50,738 nt of DNA, taken from contig CAJOQM010000069.1 in the NCBI GenBank assembly GCA_905236845.1, forward strand, positions 1 through 50,738, read 5' to 3'. Positions 33,228-41,800 of the stretch are shown piece after piece. A model generated the notes under the pieces. It had not been told where the DNA came from and made no database searches. It worked only from the letters and a program-made list of their open reading frames with translations. Every line of letters begins with the position of its first letter. Position 1 is the stretch's first letter. A program made the position numbers and the translations under genes. The stretch is from an uncultured Lachnospiraceae bacterium (GTDB lineage: Bacteria > Bacillota > Clostridia > Lachnospirales > Lachnospiraceae).

Positions 33228-33923
33228 TTATATTTTTTCTACTATCCTTTTTAATATTTCTCCGCTCTCCGGAAGGTGTGGCTTAAGAGCAGGAAAGGCG
33301 TGCGTTAGCTCTTTGTTCCCAGCATTATAATATATAAGCTCACAGCTATGTCCTGCCCGGCGCAGTGCTTTTTCATAACGCAGAGTATAGTGCTTCAAAA
33401 AATCCGCATCAGAGCTTGTCAAAAGCATATGCGGGAGATTATCCATGACCTCGGTATTCTCCGGATTCATATATTCCATAAATTCACGGTCTTTGAAGCG
33501 TTCGCCGTAAATATTTCTCGGATAGACCAGACCGATGAGATCTCTTTCCGTAGTATAAAACATACCGCTAAAACATGCAAGCATATCGACAGATATTGAG
33601 ACAGGAGGGCAGGATAACGCCTCTCTTATGGTATCAGACTTTGTTGACGCCAATGCATATACAGACAGCAAAGCTCCCGCACTTTCAGCTATCACCGTGA
33701 TTTTTTCAGGATTTCCGCCCCCTTTTTCAATGGGATAAGCCTCATATTTGACCAAAAAATCATCCCTTCTTATGCTTACGAAAGATATTGGAACAACAAA
33801 GAAACTGCGGATTATTTTCGCAGTGCAGAAAACAAGATAATTGATTACAGAAAGCACAGACTGATTTGTGACGGGACACAGGGAACCCCGGTATATGGGT
33901 TTGAGGAAGCCACTCAAAAGCAT
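33228..33923 (-). pseudogene. Truncated alpha/beta hydrolase remnant
   Basis: The part from about 33228 to 33720 encodes the C-terminal half of an HSL/carboxylesterase-like hydrolase: GGNPEKITVIAESAGALLS (nucleophile-elbow Ser), a plausible acid residue in LLTSSDADFLKHY and the catalytic His in ELTHAF. The N-terminal half, including the usual HGGG oxyanion motif, is absent. The frame upstream of 33720 lies over another decayed coding fragment on the plus strand, does not look like this family, and the first ATG has no Shine-Dalgarno sequence. The elbow reads AESAG rather than the usual GxSxG. I take it as a broken gene, 19 nt upstream of the GH3 gene. Confidence 0.65.
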
Positions 33924-34211
33924 AAAATATATTTAGTAGGGGGATGCCTGGCAGCAGGGATAGGCTGCTTGGAAGAGGATACGCTTTCGTATCGGATTTA
34001 TGACAAAGTAAAGATATCCTGCCCGAATTCGGAATAGAGCATGTTGAGATACCCAGAAAAAAAAGACGAGAAAGGAACTCCCATCAGCGCATCTAATGTG
34101 CGCAGGCTATTGGATGAAAAGAAGTGGGATGAAATAAAAAATATTGTTCCCGAAACGACATATAATTATCTGGTCAAAAAATATCAGCCTGTTTTTAAAA
34201 TGAATTTCTGA
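33780..34211 (+). pseudogene. Frameshifted remnant with a citrate lyase ligase-like C-terminus
   Basis: Coding sense is visible in pieces on the plus strand. One frame (to the TAG at 34035) reads YWNNKETADYFRSAENK, then IYLVGGCLAAGIGC and EEDTLSYRIYDKVK. A second frame near 33995-34055 reads DILPEFGIEHVEIPRK, and a third, open from 34041 to 34211, reads GTPISASNVRRLLDE and IVPETTYNYLVKKY. The last two match the C-terminal nucleotidyltransferase segment of citrate lyase ligase (VEIPR, ISASxVRxLL, VPxTTYxYL) when joined across an A8 run at 34047-34054. The first piece is not clearly from that family. With two frame changes and no start this is a pseudogene; its last 28 bases overlap the murA 3' end. 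Confidence 0.6.
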
Positions 34212-35476
34212 ATTTCTTTTTCCGAATCAGTGATTTCTATGGCTGCTCCCAAAGACCTAAGCTTAATCTCGAAATCTTCGTATCCTCGCTGTATGTAATA
34301 GATATCATCTATAATGGTAACTCCGTCTGCGCAAAGCCCGGCTATAACAAGAGCTGCGCCAGCACGAAGATCCGGTGAGGATACATGAGCTCCCGTATAT
34401 TTCTCAACACCATAGATAATGGCGGTGTTTCCCTCGACCTTTATAGAAGCTCCCATTCTGGAAAGCTCGTCTACATAACGGTATCTGTTCTCAAATATAC
34501 TTTCAGTAACTATGCTCGTACCCTGGGCTATTCCAAGGACAGTCGTAATCTGGGGCTGCATATCCGTGGGAAATCCGGGATATGCAAGAGTCGTTACCTG
34601 GGTGGATTTGAGCTCCTTTGAACATACTACACGCACGGCATCGTCAAATTCTTCTACCTCGCATCCCATCTCCACAAGCTTTGAAGAAATCGCCTCAAGA
34701 TGCTTGGGGATAACGTTCTTTACCATGATATCGCCCTTGGTGGCAGCTGCCGCAAACATAAAAGTACCGGCCTCTATCTGGTCGGGTATTATGGAATATT
34801 CGCTTGCGTGGAGGCTTTCTACGCCGTTTATACGGATAACATCAGTACCTGCGCCCTTTATATTGGCGCCCATGCTGTTAAGGAAGTTTGCCACATCGAC
34901 TACATGAGGCTCTTTTGCGGCGTTTTCTATGGTAGTCTTGCCGCCTGCCATAGACGCAGCGAGCATAATGTTTATGGTGGCGCCTACGGAAACCTTGTCC
35001 AGGTATATCTGCGAGCCCTTAAGCTCATCAGCCTCTGCCTTTATAAGACCATGCTCTATCTCCACATTTGCTCCCAAAAGACGAAAGCCCTTAAGATGAA
35101 GATCTATGGGGCGCGAACCTATATCACAGCCGCCGGGGAAAGCCACCTGCGCCTGCTTGTATTTGCCAAGAAGAGCTCCCAAAAGATAATACGAAGCTCT
35201 GATCTTGCTTATAAATTCATAATCAACGCTCAACGTATGTATGTCGGCGCCATCTATCTTATATGTATGACGGTCTATCCTTTCGACATGAGCCCCGATG
35301 CGTTTCATGGCATCCAGAAGGACACTGACGTCCCGTACGTCCGGTACATTTTCTATAAGCACCGGTTCATCACTCATAACGGCTGCAGCGAGGATAGCCA
35401 AAGCTGCGTTTTTCGCTCCGCCTATCTCGACCTCACCAACCAAAGGATTGCCGCCTCTTGTCACGTATTGCTGCAT
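34184..35476 (-). CDS. murA: UDP-N-acetylglucosamine 1-carboxyvinyltransferase MurA
   Basis: First committed step of peptidoglycan synthesis: transfers enolpyruvate from PEP to UDP-GlcNAc. Seen: GGAKNAALAILAAA (19-32, with the conserved Lys22 and Asn23), the loop FPGGCDIGSRPIDLHLKG (113-130) holding the catalytic Cys117 that fosfomycin targets, and DMQPQITTVL and NRYRYVDELSRMGA later. Length 430 residues is normal. Firmicutes often carry two MurA paralogs; which one this is cannot be told here. It is a single gene with its own promoter, and its last 28 bases overlap the converging pseudogene remnant. Confidence 0.96.
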   Translation of the reverse strand: MQQYVTRGGNPLVGEVEIGGAKNAALAILAAAVMSDEPVLIENVPDVRDVSVLLDAMKRIGAHVERIDRHTYKIDGADIHTLSVDYEFISKIRASYYLLGALLGKYKQAQVAFPGGCDIGSRPIDLHLKGFRLLGANVEIEHGLIKAEADELKGSQIYLDKVSVGATINIMLAASMAGGKTTIENAAKEPHVVDVANFLNSMGANIKGAGTDVIRINGVESLHASEYSIIPDQIEAGTFMFAAAATKGDIMVKNVIPKHLEAISSKLVEMGCEVEEFDDAVRVVCSKELKSTQVTTLAYPGFPTDMQPQITTVLGIAQGTSIVTESIFENRYRYVDELSRMGASIKVEGNTAIIYGVEKYTGAHVSSPDLRAGAALVIAGLCADGVTIIDDIYYIQRGYEDFEIKLRSLGAAIEITDSEKEIQKFILKTG

Positions 35477-35531
35477 TTAAAAATTACCCTAAAATCAAAT
35501 TATTACAAAAATATTTCAACCTTCTTAATAT

Positions 35532-35560
35532 ATTATATATACTAAATATAGATTTGTAAA
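35532..35560 (-). promoter_or_regulatory. Promoter of murA
   Basis: On the minus strand TTTACA (35555-35560), a 17-bp spacer and a perfect TATAAT (35532-35537). It lies in an A/T-rich 166-bp gap; the rest of the gap shows no clear terminator for the upstream coiled-coil gene. Confidence 0.75.
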
Positions 35561-35642
35561 GAGGTCAAAACACAAAATATTCACATTCAAGTCACTTATA
35601 AAAGCCAAATCCGGATAACGGCTGGAAACTGCTGTAAGCGTC

Positions 35643-36233
35643 TCACATACCCATCATCTTCATAATCATATTAAATACTCCTGTATCATACAGAATATAG
35701 CCGCCAAGGAGTATAAAGTCAAGAATGGAAAATGTCAATACCCATCCTAAAGCTGCGCTCTTTTTGGGCGGCTTTGCGGCTTCCTGCATAATTTCGGATA
35801 TATCCTGGAAAACTGCATCAAGATCAGCTTTTATATTGCGATACAGGGTAACGCTTTCGGAATGGAAGCTTTCGGAAAGCTCCTCTATCTTTTCATCGGA
35901 ATCCCCCCGGCTTTCGTCCCCGGCTTCGGCAGCCGCCGATTCGGAAGCCTCGCCGGATGAAACCTTCTCATCGAGAGCGTCAATCTTATCCTTCAGCGAA
36001 GAAATCTCATCCTTAATAAAGTCAAGGCGGTTTAAGAATTCATCCTCTTCCGTAGACTCTTCACCATCCTCCGCATCATATGCTACAGCCAACATATCAT
36101 CGAGACGCTCTGCTATGGCATCGAGCTTCTCGTTGATTTCCCGAGAGGATTTTACGTTTTCACGTGCAGCCTTAACTCTTTTTTTCAGTCTTTCCGCCGC
36201 CTGTGCGGAGCCCATTGAATCATTCATGCTCAT
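35643..36233 (-). CDS. Coiled-coil protein with C-terminal membrane anchor, unknown function
   Basis: I do not recognise this 196-residue protein. It has three charged helical segments with heptad spacing (about 10-50, 63-90 and 105-150), broken by acidic, Ser/Glu-rich linkers, then KPPKK and one hydrophobic stretch (about 162-183, GWVLTFSILDFILLGGY) near the end, with a short Met-rich tail. There is no signal peptide, so it should be tail-anchored with the coiled coils in the cytoplasm. Its ATG overlaps the stop of the small alarmone synthetase gene (ATGA), so the two are probably made together. It may tether or regulate that enzyme; this is inference. Confidence 0.7.
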   Translation of the reverse strand: MSMNDSMGSAQAAERLKKRVKAARENVKSSREINEKLDAIAERLDDMLAVAYDAEDGEESTEEDEFLNRLDFIKDEISSLKDKIDALDEKVSSGEASESAAAEAGDESRGDSDEKIEELSESFHSESVTLYRNIKADLDAVFQDISEIMQEAAKPPKKSAALGWVLTFSILDFILLGGYILYDTGVFNMIMKMMGM

Positions 36234-36892
36234 TTGTACTTATTAATCTCCTCATTCAGTGACAACATCTTTGCATCCAGGTCAGATACCATCCGGGCGC
36301 AATCCCGCAAGCCCTGACTGATGTCTCCCGGCGCATCTCCCTCAAATTTATAATAAATCTTGTGCTCCAAAGAAGCCCAAAAATCCATCGCTATGGTCCG
36401 AATCTGAATCTCCACCTTTGTATCCACGACCCTGTCGGACATGAATATGGGAACGGAAACTATCATATGATAGCTCTTGTATCCGCTTGCCTTGGGATTT
36501 TTGATGTAATCCTTTATGGAAACCACAGTCAGGTCATTCTGTCTGCCGATCATTTCCGAAAGCTTATATATATCCGATGTAAAAGCGCATACAAGGCGGA
36601 TACCTGCTATGTCGTTTACATATTCAACCATATTTGCTATGGATGTATCCTTGCCGTATCTTTTGAGTTTTTTAACTATACTGACAGGAGTCTTTATCCT
36701 GGATTTTATGTGCTCTATGGGATTATACTTGTGAATCTTGACAAACTCGTCGTTTAAGATTTCAAGCTTTGTCATAACCTCCTTGGCAGCTGCGGAATAC
36801 AAAAATGTTACCGCCTGCCAGCTGTCGGCATCTTCACCAAATTCAAACCCGTTTTCACTTAATTGTACATCCATTCTCAATACCAAAATCAT
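36230..36892 (-). CDS. Small alarmone synthetase (RelA/SpoT synthetase domain, RelQ/YjbM-like)
   Basis: Single-domain (p)ppGpp synthetase: no HD hydrolase domain upstream and no TGS or ACT domains downstream. Motifs: RIKTPVSIVKKLKRYG (about 65-80), the DIAGIRLVCAF strand, the loop IKNPKASGYKSYHMIV, and VEIQIRTIAMDFWASLEHKIYYK with the catalytic-domain Glu and Arg residues. About 220 residues, the usual size. The ATG at 36892 overlaps the SpoU-methyltransferase stop as TGATG; an ATG at 36874 is an alternative. It is the third of four overlapping genes: pfkA, methyltransferase, this gene and a coiled-coil membrane protein. Confidence 0.9.
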   Translation of the reverse strand: MILVLRMDVQLSENGFEFGEDADSWQAVTFLYSAAAKEVMTKLEILNDEFVKIHKYNPIEHIKSRIKTPVSIVKKLKRYGKDTSIANMVEYVNDIAGIRLVCAFTSDIYKLSEMIGRQNDLTVVSIKDYIKNPKASGYKSYHMIVSVPIFMSDRVVDTKVEIQIRTIAMDFWASLEHKIYYKFEGDAPGDISQGLRDCARMVSDLDAKMLSLNEEINKYK

Positions 36893-37680
36893 CAATTTCC
36901 CATCCGCCGCCTGAAGACTTCATACATACATAATGTAGCTGCGGATGCTGCGTTAAGCGACTCTATGCTCCCGCCCATGGGGATGGATATCAGCTCATCC
37001 GCAAGCTCGAAGGCTTCGTCGGAAAGCCCGTTTGACTCATTTCCTATCATAAAGCCCACCGCCCCGTCAAGCCTTGCGTCGAAAAGGCTTTTTCTGGTAT
37101 CGGGGGATGTGGCAAATATCCTGACATTATTTTTCTTTAGCTCAATGACTGTATTACAAAAATCCTCGCAAGTCAAGTGGGGAAGGCGAAATACGGCTCC
37201 CATACTTGCTCTGACCACCTTGGGGGACGTTATGTCAACCGTCCCGGTTCCCATAACTATTCCGCTGGCCCCCGCAGCCTCGGCAGAGCGGAGCATCGCT
37301 CCAAGATTTCCCGGATCCTGTGTCGCCTCAAGAAGCAAAACAAATGTCTCCTCTCCTTTAAGCAGATTCTCTGTCTCATAATGCTTCTTCTTAATAAAAG
37401 TCATTATCCCCTGCGGGGTAACGGTATCGGATATATAAGAAAAAACATCATCCGACAGGATTTCAAAGGGAATCTCGTTTTCCTTGATAAAATTAAGGAC
37501 ATCCTCATGGTCTTTTCCAAAAGACTCCGAATAGACCGCCTTTATAATATCCGTAACGGGAGCCTCTCGAAACATCTTAAGCCCTTCGGCTATAAAGCAT
37601 TTGCGCTTTTTTCTTTCGGAGGACTTTGTCATAAGAGCTCTTATGTCTTTTACAAGTTCATTTTTCCTTGAAGTTATCAT
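36892..37680 (-). CDS. SpoU/TrmH-family RNA 2'-O-methyltransferase
   Basis: SPOUT-fold RNA methyltransferase of 262 residues. An N-terminal substrate-binding domain (start MITSRKNELVKDIRAL) is followed by the knotted catalytic domain: motif 1 LLLEATQDPGNLGAMLRSAEAAG, motif 2 around VRASMGAVFRLPH and FMIGNESNGLSDEAF, and motif 3 SIPMGGSIESLNAASAATLCMYE. This layout fits the RlmB/TsnR-like group that modifies 23S rRNA or tRNA, but the target nucleotide cannot be read from the sequence. It overlaps the pfkA stop by ATGA and the alarmone synthetase start at its own stop codon. Confidence 0.92.
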   Translation of the reverse strand: MITSRKNELVKDIRALMTKSSERKKRKCFIAEGLKMFREAPVTDIIKAVYSESFGKDHEDVLNFIKENEIPFEILSDDVFSYISDTVTPQGIMTFIKKKHYETENLLKGEETFVLLLEATQDPGNLGAMLRSAEAAGASGIVMGTGTVDITSPKVVRASMGAVFRLPHLTCEDFCNTVIELKKNNVRIFATSPDTRKSLFDARLDGAVGFMIGNESNGLSDEAFELADELISIPMGGSIESLNAASAATLCMYEVFRRRMGN

Positions 37681-38657
37681 ATGGCCAAAGACCTGCTTAT
37701 GGCTACCTGATATTCGGGAATATCTTTCTGCATCGCAAGAGCTTCGTCTATATCAAAATCCGTTATATGACCGTCTTTTTCAACTACTACTCTGCTCTTT
37801 TTGCCTTCGCAGAGAATATCCACAGCATAGCACCCCATGGTAGTAGCCGTAACCCTGTCCTTACATGTAGGGCTGCCGCCTCTTTGCATGTGTCCTAATA
37901 TAGTAGCTCTGGTCTCAAGACCGGTAGCGGCCTCAATCCTTTGAGCCATTCCGATGGAATGACCGATTCCTTCAGCGTTTATAATAATATGATGTTTCTT
38001 GCCTCTTTTTCTGTTTGCAAGGATATGATCTACTATCTGCTGCTCGTCATAATCATAAATCTCGGGAAGCAGAATATCCTCAGCGCCGTTTGCAAGGCCG
38101 CACCAAAGGGCAAGATACCCTGCATTTCTGCCCATGACTTCTATGATAGAGCATCTCTGATGGGATGTAGATGTATCCCGGACCTTGTCAATAGCTTCCA
38201 TAGCCGTATTTACAGCAGTATCAAAGCCTATGGTGTAATCCGAGCAGGAAACATCAAGGTCTATGGTGCCGGGAATCCCTACTACATTTATTCCGTGCTT
38301 TGACAAAGCAAGAGCTCCCTTGAAAGAACCATCGCCTCCTATAACAACAAGCCCGTCTATACCGGCATCCTTTGCGTTATCTGCAGCCTTTTGGACTCCT
38401 TCTTCCGTAAGCATTTCCTGACAACGGGCAGTCTGAAGGACGGTCCCTCCCCTTTGGATAATATCGGAAACGCTTCTTGCTTCCATATCGATAATGTCTT
38501 TATTGATAAGCCCGGTGTACCCCCGTCTTATGCCTTTTACATTAAGTCCATGGGATATTCCGGAGCGAACTACCGCCCTTATGGCTGCATTCATGCCGGG
38601 AGCGTCTCCTCCGCTGGTCAATACTCCTATGGTCTTTATCCCTTTCTTTCCGGCCAT
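37677..38657 (-). CDS. pfkA: ATP-dependent 6-phosphofructokinase
   Basis: Glycolytic enzyme converting fructose 6-phosphate to fructose 1,6-bisphosphate. Motifs: the ATP-binding GVLTSGGDAPGMNAAIRAVV (about 11-30), VVIGGDGSFKGA, GIPGTIDLDVSCSDYTIGFDTA with the catalytic Asp, and the substrate-binding EVMGRNAGYLA. The Gly-Asp-Gly motif GGDGS favours ATP rather than pyrophosphate as donor. Length 326 residues is normal. It has its own promoter and GGAGG Shine-Dalgarno sequence, and heads the four-gene overlapping set. The active-site segment reads GTIDLDVSCSD where the family commonly has GTIDNDI, a modest variation. Confidence 0.95.
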   Translation of the reverse strand: MAGKKGIKTIGVLTSGGDAPGMNAAIRAVVRSGISHGLNVKGIRRGYTGLINKDIIDMEARSVSDIIQRGGTVLQTARCQEMLTEEGVQKAADNAKDAGIDGLVVIGGDGSFKGALALSKHGINVVGIPGTIDLDVSCSDYTIGFDTAVNTAMEAIDKVRDTSTSHQRCSIIEVMGRNAGYLALWCGLANGAEDILLPEIYDYDEQQIVDHILANRKRGKKHHIIINAEGIGHSIGMAQRIEAATGLETRATILGHMQRGGSPTCKDRVTATTMGCYAVDILCEGKKSRVVVEKDGHITDFDIDEALAMQKDIPEYQVAISRSLAI

Positions 38658-38719
38658 ACACGCCTCCTTACAAGCAAGCTTAATTCAAATTTTACGCCTT
38701 GCGACTTTAACAACATATT

Positions 38720-38748
38720 ATTTTAATAGATCCCGCCTTAAAATACAA
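38720..38748 (-). promoter_or_regulatory. Promoter of the pfkA gene set
   Basis: On the minus strand TTGTAT (38743-38748), a 17-bp spacer and TAAAAT (38720-38725). It gives a leader of about 55 nt ending in AAGGAGGCG before the pfkA ATG. Confidence 0.7.
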
Positions 38749-38764
38749 GGATTTTATGTAAATC

Positions 38765-38792
38765 AGCACGAATCCACCAGCACGAGTTCACC
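38765..38792. repeat. Two tandem 14-bp repeats upstream of the pfkA promoter
   Basis: AGCACGAATCCACC (38765-38778) is followed directly by AGCACGAGTTCACC (38779-38792), 12 of 14 bases identical. The pair sits between the dnaE stop and the pfkA -35 element, 17 bp upstream of the latter, where an activator could bind. It could also be chance or a duplication scar. Confidence 0.5.
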
Positions 38793-38808
38793 ACATTAAC
38801 GCATCAAC

Positions 38809-41800
38809 TTACTTAACCGCCACATTTTCCCGTCCGCAGATTTCACGAAGCCTTTCTACGGATTCATCCGATGCATAAAAAGGATTGGAAAGGCGCCTCA
38901 TTTTCTTTTCATTTTCAAGATAAATAACTATCCCGTCCTTTCCGGGATACCGTTGAATCATGCTTTCAAGACGGCTCCGCAAAAATACATATTCCTTTTC
39001 ATCCCTGCATCTTATCCAGACTTCCTTGGGCATATCATCAAAGGATATTATTTTTTCGGCTATAAGCTTCTGGCTCCCGTTGGCATCTTCGGATACTCTC
39101 CCCGTCACAAATATCTTTGCGTCTTCCTCGAGTATATTCCGCGCCCGTGAAAATTGATTGGCAAAGACTATTACTTCAAGGGTTCCCGTAAGATCCTCCA
39201 GAGTCACAAATGCCATCTGGTCGCCCCTTTTGGTGACCTTTATATTGCATGCTGCCACCAGTCCACCCGCCGTAACGTATGCACCTTCCTTAAGGGATGT
39301 TTCCATAGTCTCCTCATCGAGCATAAAATCAACAGCTCTTGCCGTAACCATCCCGGCGATTCTCTTTGCATAATCATCAAGGGGATGCCCGGATACATAG
39401 ACACCCAGCATCTCCTTTTCAAACATAAGAAGAGTCTCCTTGTCAAATTCTCCCACTTCAGGAAGCTTTTCGGCATAAGCTTCCTTTGCATCATCCTCCA
39501 GAAAATCCATCATGCTCATCTGGCCTTCCATCCGGTCTTTGCCGGAAGATGCCGTCTCATCCATGATGGCCGTATATGCATACATATACTGCTTTCTCGT
39601 GCCTCCCAGACAGTCAAAAGCGCCGGATTTTATGAGGCTTTCCACCATACGCTTGTTCAGCTGGCTATTAAGGAGCCTTTGGCAAAAATCAGAAAGGGAT
39701 TTGTACTTACCGTTATCCTCCCTCTCCTTTGCAATATCCCGGGCAACGCCGGAGCCTACGGTGCGCACAGCTTCAAGCCCGTATAATATCCTGCCGTCTT
39801 CCACGGAAAATCCCGCCTGACCGGAATTTACATCAGGAGGCATAAGCTCTATGTCCATATCCTTAAGCTCTGCAATATAAGAAGCAAGCTTTGTGGAATT
39901 TGTCATTTCCGAAGAAAGAAGACAGGCCATATATTCCACGGGATATTTGCATTTTAGATATGCGGTCTGATATGCCACAACGGCATAGGCTGCGGCATGG
40001 GATTTGTTAAAAGCATAGCTTGCAAAATCTGTCATCTCGTCAAAAAGTGAGTTTGCCACATCCTCGGAGATCCCCCGTTTAAGGCAGCCGTCCACCCCTT
40101 CATCCGGATTTCCGTGAACGAAATTCTTCCGCTCTCCCTCCATAACGTCCGCCTTTTTCTTGGACATGGCTCGGCGCACAAGATCGCTTCTGCCCCAGCT
40201 GTAGCCGGCAAGATCCCGGACTATCTGCATTACCTGCTCCTGATAGACTATGCATCCGTATGTTTCCGCCAATATAGGCTCTAAAGCGGGGTGCTTGTAT
40301 GTAATTGAATCTGCGTTTTTCTTTCCTTTGATATATGCTGGGATAAAATCCATAGGACCCGGGCGGTAAAGAGCTATGCCTGCGATTATATCTTCAAGGC
40401 AGGTGGGCGAAAGCTCCCGCATGAATGATGTCATCCCGGGGCTTTCGAGCTGGAATACCCCAAGGGTCTTTCCCTGGCATATCATATCGTAGACATCTTT
40501 TTCGGTAAAATCTATTTTGCCTGTATCAAGAACGATACCCCGGGTTTTCTCTATCATCTTTAAGGTATGTTGAATCACGGTAAGGTTTCGAAGCCCGAGA
40601 AAATCCATCTTCAAAAGCCCGAGCTCTTCTACCGTAGTCATATTAAACTGTGTGGTTATGGTGCCGTCCTGGGCTCTTGACAAAGGCAGAGCCTCTACCA
40701 TGGGATCCCGGCTTATAACTACGCCTGCCGCATGCATGGAGCTGTTTCGGGGGAGTCCTTCAAGGCGCATAGACATATCTATAAGCCTTTTAATGTTTTC
40801 ATCGCTTTCATACATTCCCCGAAGATCCGGGCTTGTCTTCAACGCACGTTCAAGAGTGATATTAAGTTCCCGGGGCACGGTCTTGGCTACTTTATCCACA
40901 AAACCGTAAGGAAGATCCATTACCCTTCCCACATCCCGGATAACGCCGCGGGCCGCCATGGTGCCGAAAGTCACGATCTGCACCACATGATCCCTGCCGT
41001 ATTTATCCATGACATAATCTATGACTTCTCCCCTTCTGTCCACGCAAAAATCCACGTCTATATCAGGCATGGATACACGCTCCGGGTTCAGGAATCTCTC
41101 AAAGACAAGGTTGAATCTAATCGGGTCTATATCCGTAATATGAAGGCAGTATGCCACCATGCTTCCTGCGGCGCTTCCCCGGCCGGGTCCTACGGCTATG
41201 CCGTTTTGCCTTGCATAACGTATGAAATCCCATACAATGAGGAAATAATCCACATATCCCATGTCGTTTATGACGGACAGTTCGTATGAAAGACGTTCGA
41301 GAAGCTCTGCTCCGCCTTCCGGATATCTTTCCTTAAAGCCTTCTTCACATAATTTTTCCAGATATTCAGAGGCGGTATATTCCGAAGGAGTATCATACAA
41401 AGGAAGCTTCGGCTCGTGAAATCTGATTTCCACATTGCAGCGGTAGGCGATTTTGTATGTGTTTTCTATGGCTTCGGGCGCCTCGGGAAAAAGAGATCTC
41501 ATCTCTTCTTCCGACTTTACATAATACTGACCGCCGGCATAGACCATCCTGTCCTCATCGCTTAAATGCTTTCCTGTTTGCAGACAAAGCAATATATCAT
41601 GGGCATCGGCGTCCCTGTCGTATGTATAATGACAGTCGTTAGTCGCCGCAAGGGGTATCCCGGTCTCACGGGACATTTTAATAAGGGCTCTTGAAACAAT
41701 CTTCTCCTGCCTTAAGCCATGATCCTGGATTTCGAGGAAATAATTGCCCTCTCCGAATATTTCAAGGTGATTCAGGGCGGCTTTCTTTGCCCCCTCATAA

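Noticed and set aside
34047..34054. Programmed ribosomal frameshift at the A8 run
   Set aside because: A second frame change lies upstream and there is no intact start, so decay is simpler than programmed frameshifting.
34041..34211. A 56-codon plus-strand frame as an intact small gene
   Set aside because: The ATG has no ribosome-binding site, and the sequence matches only the extreme C-terminus of citrate lyase ligase, continuing from another frame upstream; it is treated as part of a pseudogene.
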